Part shown: positions 60,901-64,000 of the stretch, in pieces
Layout of the letters: each line of letters opens with the position of its first letter
Numbering within the stretch: position 1 is the stretch's first letter
Source: UBA1443 sp964445745
GTDB taxonomy: Bacteria; Omnitrophota; Omnitrophia; Omnitrophales; Aquincolibacteriaceae
Assembly (NCBI GenBank): GCA_964445745.1
Contig: CAYULU010000005.1
Location: forward strand, 1-64,000
Length of the DNA stretch: 64,000 nt
Direction: 5' to 3'
The notes under the pieces: model-generated
The model's input: only the letters and a program-made list of their open reading frames with translations
What the model was told of the DNA's origin: nothing
The model's database searches: none
Position numbers and translations under genes: made by a program

Positions 60901-63289
60901 GTTTGTTCTGGAAGGGTTCCAGTTTTTGAAGGGTGGTTTTACCGGAGGGTTTGGAAGTTTCGGAGCCGGGATTACGGACATGCGAGGTTTTCTTTTTGAC
61001 GGGGCTCGTGTGCTTGCGGACGGCACGCGGGAATTTACATTTTCGCAGATCGCGGCACGACAGCTTGTGACGGCAGGGCTTACGTCGGGCGTTTCGGTTG
61101 GGCTGGAAGGACTCGGGATTGATTCGCGGATTGCGGGGCTCGTCGGTGTTTTTGCGGGGGGCGGGTTTTTGGGGATCGGTACATCAGTTTCCGGATTTCT
61201 GAAAAGCGGTCTTCAACAGCTTGTTTTGCAAGGTGTTTCCGAAATGGCGGTTCACATCGGTCTTCCGCCCCCGGTGTCGGGCGCGCTTTCGCTGATCGCG
61301 ACCCAAAGCCTCAGCGCATTTTTTGATCCCACGCTTACTCTCAAAGCCGCTCTTATCGATATTGCCCCCACCGCCGCCCAGATGTTGACCCTGGGCGGCC
61401 TTGAACTCCTCGGCCGATCCATGGGTCTTGATCCCCAGCTTGCATCTCTCATCGGATTGCCCGTTGCCGCAGCAGTAGGAGGCGTTACAAAAGATCTTTT
61501 AAATCCAAACGGTATGACATCCTTGTGGCAATCCATCCAAAATGCCATCCTGAGTTGCGAAGTGGCAGGTGGCATTCTTTCTTTAGGCGCTTCGATCGCA
61601 GTTCATGAATTAGGACTGGATCAATCGCTGCTTGGATCTTTATCCAGTCGTCTTGTTGCCGGTGCGTTTAGTGATTTCCTGGCGTCACCGGGTAAATTCA
61701 ATTTTGTTGATAGTATTATCAAGTCAGTAGATGGATCTTTTTACGAGTTCTTTGACCCGGCATTTCTTCCTATGCTTTTCGAAACAGTCATGGATCATGG
61801 TTTGGCGGATGGGATCGAGCAATACGCTATCATGCTTTTCACAAAGGAAACAATCAATGAGATCGCATCTTCAGGTATGAATCTGGGTCAGTGGATCGCA
61901 AGAGGATTGCCGGCAGCTGAAGATGTTGTTTATCAAGGGGAACAAGCCAAACGTCTCCGTCTTGTCCAGAACGGAAAATCCATCAATTTTGTTTACCAGC
62001 CCAAAGGTGAAAAATTAGAATTGCAGGCAATCTATGAAGAATATTCCAACGGCCGCAAGCCCCGGCTTGTTGAATTCACCACGGATGATGAGGGCAGGAT
62101 TACGCAAGTCATGATCATCGAGCAAATGGCGGATGGGACCTTTCGGCAGGATGTTCTTACGCCGACGGGGAATATCAAGGAAGTGATTCTCCGGGATTGG
62201 AACGATGAGGTGTATGGAAAAGTATCTTACAATGCGGCCGGTGAACTTGAATTCACAAATTATAACCTTGGCATTTCTGATTATCTTACGGCGGATGGGC
62301 GTTTCAGGTTTGATTTTACGACGGCTCCGGATTTTCAGGACATGAGTCAGCTTATTTACGATTTTAATACGAATTTGAAACCCGAGGATATCGCTCAGTT
62401 AACGGCCTTTTCTTATGGGAATGGTTTCTGGAATGCTCATCAGTCGCCGGATTCTATTTCAACGATTATGAATGCTTTTATCGATGACCGGCTGGTCGAT
62501 AACGCGAAGACAGGGACGCCTGCGGTCGTGCTCTTTGAAGCTAATGGAGAAATCGCTCGGGACCGGCACGGAAACATCCTCACTACGGTAGCGCTTCCCG
62601 TAACACTCTATGAAGAAACCAGTTTAGTGGGAAATATTCTTCGCTGGTCTGCGGGAACGTGGTTTGGGGTTCCTACGATGCGTGACGAAGTCGAAAGAGA
62701 ATTAATTCGTTATTTGGACCTTATTGAGTTGAACCAGAGAGAATTTAATCTCGATCCCAACATGGATTTTGTCCACTTTGCCCATTCAGGGGATTTCCAG
62801 CCCATGATTGAAGCGCTGGAACATATGCCGGATGAGTACCGTTCCCTCATCAAAACGCTTGTGGTTTACGAGGGGCCTTATGTGGGCGACGGAATTATCA
62901 ATGATCCGTATCTTGAAACGCTTATTCGTGTGCGTGGTGTAAAACCTGGTTTTGAGGTGCCGTTTCTTGAGCATCAAGATTTCCAGATCACCGATCAGAA
63001 TGGTAATGTCAAAGCTATTCTAAACCAGTACAATATCGAAATTGCTGGAGCGAACCATAACGACTTCAGCTATGATCCGTCATTCACGTACAGTTGCGCT
63101 GAAGAGCGAGAGATTGCCAGAAAAACGAGTTTATTTATGAGAGATTTGCAACTCCAAGCCAATAATGTTTCACGGCTAGACTTGTTCCTCAAAACGAATA
63201 CTGTGGGCGGAGTGACTTATGATAAAAAAACGAAACTTATTTCGGTAAATCCTTTGATGTATAAATCCCCCTTTGGAGACAGACAGTGA
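48929..63289 (+). CDS. Giant multidomain surface protein (about 4,786 residues)
   Basis: I start it at the ATG at 48929 because AAGGAGAG precedes it; the frame stays open back to 48872. Order by residue: basic N-terminus and one transmembrane or signal helix (67-89); DNRLRE-like beta domain (171-369); eight Ig-like repeats (372-1056), five of about 92 residues with a DGSGVGKMSFS-type core, two shorter ones and a last long one; YD/RHS-like strands (1138-1544); glucoamylase/GH-like helical domain (1674-2091); two carbohydrate-binding-like jelly rolls (2211-2358, 2621-2791) between YD segments; an ILEI/FAM3-like domain (3234-3326); coiled coil (3458-3611); DUF4214-like motif (3616-3644); C39-like fold with Ser3744 in place of Cys and His3830 kept; long hydrophobic glycine-rich region (3900-4325); C-terminal YD block and hydrolase-like end (Ser4620 in AHSGD, His4710). 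It resembles giant adhesin or polymorphic-toxin proteins; exact role unknown. Confidence 0.75.
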   Translation: MKEGQEASKGNTEFQDSLKMLIQHVRQKMSWRKPEKGSRVSRKIKRMSEISKLPAPFVMAKQDGKKFFRSVALLTVFFFTWNQLGFSDGTLLLDYEVPFQTYVSSAGGGDSDSVPQGLLPDQRSHEDFGAESLSFIAGNSPLSAPDSTRPDEPVQDSGIRSLEGSQSVTAGTDEWTLVYRDVSLELRGVNTNTVEAVSGHYYRDTYGNPFYYTDYNYRGGLFMQKTGTTSDLHTFRGFMEVDLSALYEEDVDPEQIARVELVFDTVSAKSGSYAFSIYDMNANEDGLFPSGSASAGTHYTGSSSLVQSVKKKTFKKNVSQQSTVDVTESVLRDLRAGKLWTGFFATPDSTMPKIQLSNIRLKVTYGKLVPPVTGTIAINSGTTYTSSRTVKLNLSATDNGSGMGVGGMSFSNDNIHWTSITPYAKSKSYELPSGDGEKTVYVRYYDEAGNVSETYSTSIILDTRGPKGKMTVNGGEKYIHETTVTLNLSAMDDGSGVGKMCFSSDGTFWTEVEDYAETKEWTFPSGDGYKKVYVKFQDKSGRWSVVSGVKVKLDTQIPTGSIKINAGAAYTSFSKVKLNFTGSDKGSGMSGVSFSFDGTNWEPLVRFVSSKSVVLPAGDGVKTVYVKFYDKAGNASPVYSDTIIMDTLPPTGTVEVNGGARFINQPDVTLNLNAVDEGSGLSKMRFSSNGTTWTSAENYSETKAWTFPSGDGAKKVYVKFQDNRGRWSSVTSVTVTLDTVAPLGSIAMNGGAAYTNNREVMLTLSGTDNASGVCQMSFSTNGTTWSMAEAYQTTKSYVLPSGDGRKTVYVRYYDTAGNVSMVYSKSIILDVTPPAVVIDVETPSLINVKTMMINYTSDAIAKTKTFADLKEGENTLSIIENDSAGNQAIATWQVVVDTMAPALVIDATTPSLINVKTLTVNYTLDGVLKTKTFSGLLEGENTLVITETDLVGNSSTTIWKVEVDTIAPSGTIVLNDGESETGSCSVTVYVNVTDNRVLKDIRFSTDGGVTWSAWEAHAFVKTVTLPEGEGEKEVLCQVRDEAGNVAHFSDTIQYAVTPQLQFLSDPVVNDPLYTLRYIVDDKEREETWLLQPGENRLIVKTGVASSQRFFEYAVTLDRMEDPLSPMPEVPVLSNDLVSMTATNGLILKYSRGELVAIEKSGAYTLYPTEFDSQNELVDGLLVFADGGKLLYENGRAAYRLSEAGELTTYNADGTVACVALADGKKVRFAYRYGDAGEILSIISYDEDATGFYGSDSKPFWIKKNDGTVMTYHEGFLKSYQDSAGNVFHYQVSSLYESEQLTGYRSDLAFVSVPDDGELIPLAVVLANPNDYVSVRATLENDLSLTMEYDVAGMMKKVVSGSGEVLELQKGLPVSFTNQAGETLTVRTDLSENQELLSISLGGSNIQQEYDGDGNLTGIRLNDGTTFRIRELGLDRIVLEDGSDLSELVWNGSRLTGFRKTDPDGRVEIYQNSRMTERIEPDGSQTFFVDDSGAREPEEILTSDGRTYQVIRFPNAEGLTQRLAQLKSVDLPDGTRIEIEDGKPVRYIQTRQIQIEAFEVPELVTGESFVPLIELPDAQLRSLTVNSDGFIYSGEILFNDGTQYLIENNKIARQIAPDGQFVEFSKEITSVPPQPGVPPEPLTEPEMEYRNHLIESQMDYFVDGAGIQTATGFPVDNYQGENDQLSDYSQSTLVGFWAEILAAIATGDYQTSRMTQTQAFERLDQLLINYREVQKQVGWNGMVAFFKMVEIEEPVLDSLGEPTGETRNVIHYQNCFNQYGFGDAVNLSVSLASVIGALRGKNWELESAATCARILSSANEILEAQEPGYAAFYDPVKKRFHGAYAQDRSTGTWSFVKDYYIDRVFNEFRPGVAWVAAKYPQYQQAFENLDVTLRDYQAGDGTQMEIAAPFDGGAFQMFWPLIHVDETRYPEFETALRNFLYAQADFTSQNGIPGLLSAGDRPGSGYEGKIGLSSAAEADDLKFDDIGSLYGTASAFGVAPHYTLQFFKNIETAFPEILTSTGFVDAIRMQTVTSTDPVTKETVTKEEPVFSTQYFGVDQASFILSLLKTSQKYFDQYLNQEGIKQEFDGLYESIQLNLKPANSGGLSVPPAWGDSLAQLYDGDSLAPDGLSAPLVREASFVPVIFDPELGSGRIFNYRQESETFHHSEIEFGEEPDVRSLGVQEYLMLPGRADVGRALLGGYQLDLYNQAGASGVFYAPDQGYAESMLMRDPEMGEVRRVIFNFQQPAHAVGLWNNYRANQIDIGQFDFLSIPVRVEDDTPENLRLKFEFKGTGNIFVTDTLRHGWQYITIPVAKPVTGKAYEIATVIQSVDGQPVKGGLYLGPLSGFKVRTSNELEWSTMLGKTAIEMQTLIRSKIATQALGAGLKTVEEVLEDFTLDSKGNLIDGTLRRADGSIQYFRDGLMTKWIFRNGRTVLYEKGIANFIVDLSRGRLETGRFYYDQDLKGDIHSFNIQDNERKRIFGADGTLQTLVQDGQFVDFENGEIASIRTPQGTLTDLEFADDGSLLKAHAVMNDGRTFDIDQKTEQSVDMGNGVTLYYQGLVITAVETSQNGRTDLAYTYDSMGRITGVNATFTDQEQTRTLSFFEYIQRPERLLEKSHLMGSAFDVFSVAGVGGFSVGTLANGEITWGLGGDYGYDSKARYRFKYLSESGPTLGMCMSHTDSPLQISDYGFLSLTVRQDPSMNWNQDFVLKLKSPSYKTLYTFSLDSTVNGDQTFWFSLEDKAGLEGEITLEVIRQKEGVGKTGTIYLKDLSYMNIKNLEHPIWENELGILSSQIRNFKIESDNLTDVGAGIATKEAVRYEALVPYLDTPTRIFYTDTQGSENQLVNFTRLDGSQVELEGEHVSRLILPDGTVNEYSSNFQNSTQGTIEGPGEVLGGTFDYRYGALRRITQADGRQYDLSYEFDMDGQEITVFKDVLSGEERRFRDGKLVSAQDESGLRTDYEYHDGTLIGAEMTYRDRVLNSTQYAYQNEGTQVTDERGTTWFYDTNGTLIKHLTKEGLLYEYSEYVQPLEAGQTVDFQDYKSALYAASGLKAVSLKGYQAPDGSWIIFEGDQGSEVHLASGTVAVNLVFDEDQRIKTGQIQFADGLILEIEDYVPVRGRLAGGLSFDQPLPQASAYEIVQDEEGGFLGFQCKVGDYTMAYNAAGELVRAETGTGVSHHFTYTKDTQGRLTAATETVLTQVAFNGVPFPKELELLAEPDQKILDSGKEIARHEGSGFLVGVYKEALNQWDVYSGSFSSQVDRTGLEHFLSGIKAGESVAVVVSDSSFSKAGDTIFSIFEGLGAGQVRQAVSANRKWTFFGNERLNAGEGREAMDQVSFSTVTESVTTYSADPDSNSTFRDAPLLLGFEVQVSQAYDTFLKEYQSLKLDRDLQRMTVYDAKNEMIYTQRLDGLSSFYEFGKVRETFDENGNLLSLHEYGCLSGAGAVPPCQNSEDIALSRITLVKARQDLETEVQDASVKIAQAKFDALYKLAWQDDVACLQIKESVDAGVVEINRQISSLESQRYQTVKQCRRVVFWKHCEEHTYEVPGVQSAINGLVSQRADLIRTGEEQLAAIPGAMAEKQLEIEQTTAEKMAELEAQKQSVMLDLLHQEMEPILTDFYRRILGRDVSDEEFDDWVDRFKVAEEIDTLTLETELSESPERGMREAEKALILQGVRDFLGDYLASSVEERALMLQELRLDTSEVVDFDLTDVDAILAWLESRDLHFGQSAFLSLKKMLAASGAEVLMAVLGRESILIDILTGTIHKFTEGDLLISMFALDRAALIHARDFAVVRYSFEDLKHLYQSACGSQTPVCGIRVIAHIGEDHFVLVKSVTETEVTYEETGKGMEGSDVTVTRDQFLSVWNAKGDSGYLMVDESQVISEKRLSDREAMRVRGAFFIIFFFVASIILTVVSVAVSFFSPTLGKILGYAALVAGIIGIVASLGQLVIQGLQMAFSNVAAQGFFSTMTQGIINLGKVIWESVKSVGRFVLEGFQFLKGGFTGGFGSFGAGITDMRGFLFDGARVLADGTREFTFSQIAARQLVTAGLTSGVSVGLEGLGIDSRIAGLVGVFAGGGFLGIGTSVSGFLKSGLQQLVLQGVSEMAVHIGLPPPVSGALSLIATQSLSAFFDPTLTLKAALIDIAPTAAQMLTLGGLELLGRSMGLDPQLASLIGLPVAAAVGGVTKDLLNPNGMTSLWQSIQNAILSCEVAGGILSLGASIAVHELGLDQSLLGSLSSRLVAGAFSDFLASPGKFNFVDSIIKSVDGSFYEFFDPAFLPMLFETVMDHGLADGIEQYAIMLFTKETINEIASSGMNLGQWIARGLPAAEDVVYQGEQAKRLRLVQNGKSINFVYQPKGEKLELQAIYEEYSNGRKPRLVEFTTDDEGRITQVMIIEQMADGTFRQDVLTPTGNIKEVILRDWNDEVYGKVSYNAAGELEFTNYNLGISDYLTADGRFRFDFTTAPDFQDMSQLIYDFNTNLKPEDIAQLTAFSYGNGFWNAHQSPDSISTIMNAFIDDRLVDNAKTGTPAVVLFEANGEIARDRHGNILTTVALPVTLYEETSLVGNILRWSAGTWFGVPTMRDEVERELIRYLDLIELNQREFNLDPNMDFVHFAHSGDFQPMIEALEHMPDEYRSLIKTLVVYEGPYVGDGIINDPYLETLIRVRGVKPGFEVPFLEHQDFQITDQNGNVKAILNQYNIEIAGANHNDFSYDPSFTYSCAEEREIARKTSLFMRDLQLQANNVSRLDLFLKTNTVGGVTYDKKTKLISVNPLMYKSPFGDRQ

Positions 63290-64000
63290 AAAACTTTTTT
63301 GGGGGAGGTGTGTGTGGGTGTGTTTTCCTAGCTTTTTTTTTCCTTTTTTTCTGTTCATCTCTTGAGGCGAAGTCGCCAATGTCAGATGCCGACTATCAAC
63401 AGGTTCTGAATGATCAGGCCGACTATCATAGCTTTTTGAGAGAAGCTGACCGATGGGAGTGCCAACGCGATTATGGGCGCGCAGTTTTTTTTCATGAAAA
63501 AGCTTTCTTTATGGCGAAGGGAAGTAGCTTGGAGCCGGTTTCGCGTGGTGAGTTGGCAAGGCTGTATGAGTTGGATGGGCAATATGAAAAAGCTTTAGAA
63601 GAGATCGACTGGTTCCTGGTTAAGTCAAACAAATCTTCCCCCCTGTGGGATAGATTTGTAGATTCAAGACAACGACTCCTTCAGAAAATCGAAGCGCAGA
63701 TGCGAGGAGAAAAAATTGAAGAGCCGAATTCTGCAAACGTTGTTTCTCAACAGAAGCAATTAATTCGGAGAATATCGGATTTCCACACAGCGGGTTATGA
63801 CGATCAAAAGCAATTTCTCGAAAAAGAGCTTCCCGAGGGTACGGATATCCTGCGGCTGTCCAAACGGGCAATGCTGGCTGAGCATGCGGGGAATTTTAAG
63901 GACGCTAAAGGGTTTTACGAACAGCTACTGGCTCAAAAAGAGGGTGTTGCGGCCGTGTACGGGGAAGCTGCTTGGGTAATGCTCCATCCTGCTGTTCAGC
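63286..64000 (+). CDS. Secreted TPR-like protein, partial
   Basis: It starts at the GTG at 63286, overlapping the giant gene's stop by 4 bp, and is still open at the window edge (238 codons seen). Signal peptide (VFLAFFFLFFCSSLEA), then helical repeat units: GRAVFFHEKAFFMAKG, ELARLYELDGQYEKALEEIDWFL, and AMLAEHAGNFKDAKGFYEQLLAQKEG, typical of tetratricopeptide repeats. Short leftward frames at 63176-63582 and 63620-63871 are antisense shadows. Coupling to the giant gene suggests a chaperone or assembly partner in the periplasm. Confidence 0.75.
   Translation, partial: MKNFFGGGVCGCVFLAFFFLFFCSSLEAKSPMSDADYQQVLNDQADYHSFLREADRWECQRDYGRAVFFHEKAFFMAKGSSLEPVSRGELARLYELDGQYEKALEEIDWFLVKSNKSSPLWDRFVDSRQRLLQKIEAQMRGEKIEEPNSANVVSQQKQLIRRISDFHTAGYDDQKQFLEKELPEGTDILRLSKRAMLAEHAGNFKDAKGFYEQLLAQKEGVAAVYGEAAWVMLHPAVQ

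Overview
The window reads as a chromosome segment of an uncultivated diderm bacterium. The evidence for two membranes is an AsmA-family protein, lipoproteins with lipoboxes, a FadL-type porin and large outer-membrane barrels. The 14.4 kb multidomain surface gene and the mixture of families remind me of candidate phylum Omnitrophota, but no rRNA or marker phylogeny is available here, so that is inference. Most host promoters are sigma70-like, and TTG and GTG starts are common.

Region 1 (1-6.5 kb) is a 6.4 kb integrative element inserted in the anticodon loop of a host tRNA-Arg(UCG) gene. The host tRNA is cut into a 3' half (6-47) and a 5' half (6457-6495), while the element carries its own complete tRNA-Arg(UCG). 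Its genes are a T5orf172/GIY-YIG protein, tyrosine integrase, excisionase-like HTH protein, P-loop ATPase, a four-gene cargo run of unknown function and an XRE regulator. Region 2 (6.6-8.0 kb) has an M48-like lipoprotein with a broken zinc motif and tRNA-Leu/tRNA-Lys genes, including a second, decaying split tRNA (Leu) around an intact isoacceptor.

Region 3 (8.1-12.7 kb) holds rplM-rpsI behind a consensus promoter and structured leader, an AsmA-like gene and rnc. Region 4 (12.8-29.2 kb) is an amino-acid and polyamine block: argC-J-B-D-F-G-H, lysA, homospermidine synthase, ornithine decarboxylase, a DUF3592 membrane protein and dapF-A-B. It links ornithine production to homospermidine, and diaminopimelate production to lysine. 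The argC and homospermidine synthase leaders share the same hairpin arms.

Region 5 (29.2-46.9 kb) holds envelope genes (two barrel proteins, lipoproteins), uvrA, a short FtsH-type protease, a lipoprotein gene whose first codons form a terminator-like hairpin, hrcA-grpE-dnaJ without dnaK, a YbgC-type thioesterase and gpsA. Region 6 (46.9-64 kb) has a FadL-like porin on the minus strand, a small unknown gene, and a protein of about 4,786 residues. That protein combines Ig-like repeats, YD/RHS-like segments, a glucoamylase-like domain, an ILEI/FAM3-like domain, a C39-like domain lacking its cysteine, and a possible lipase fold. Its stop overlaps the start of a secreted TPR-like gene that runs off the window.
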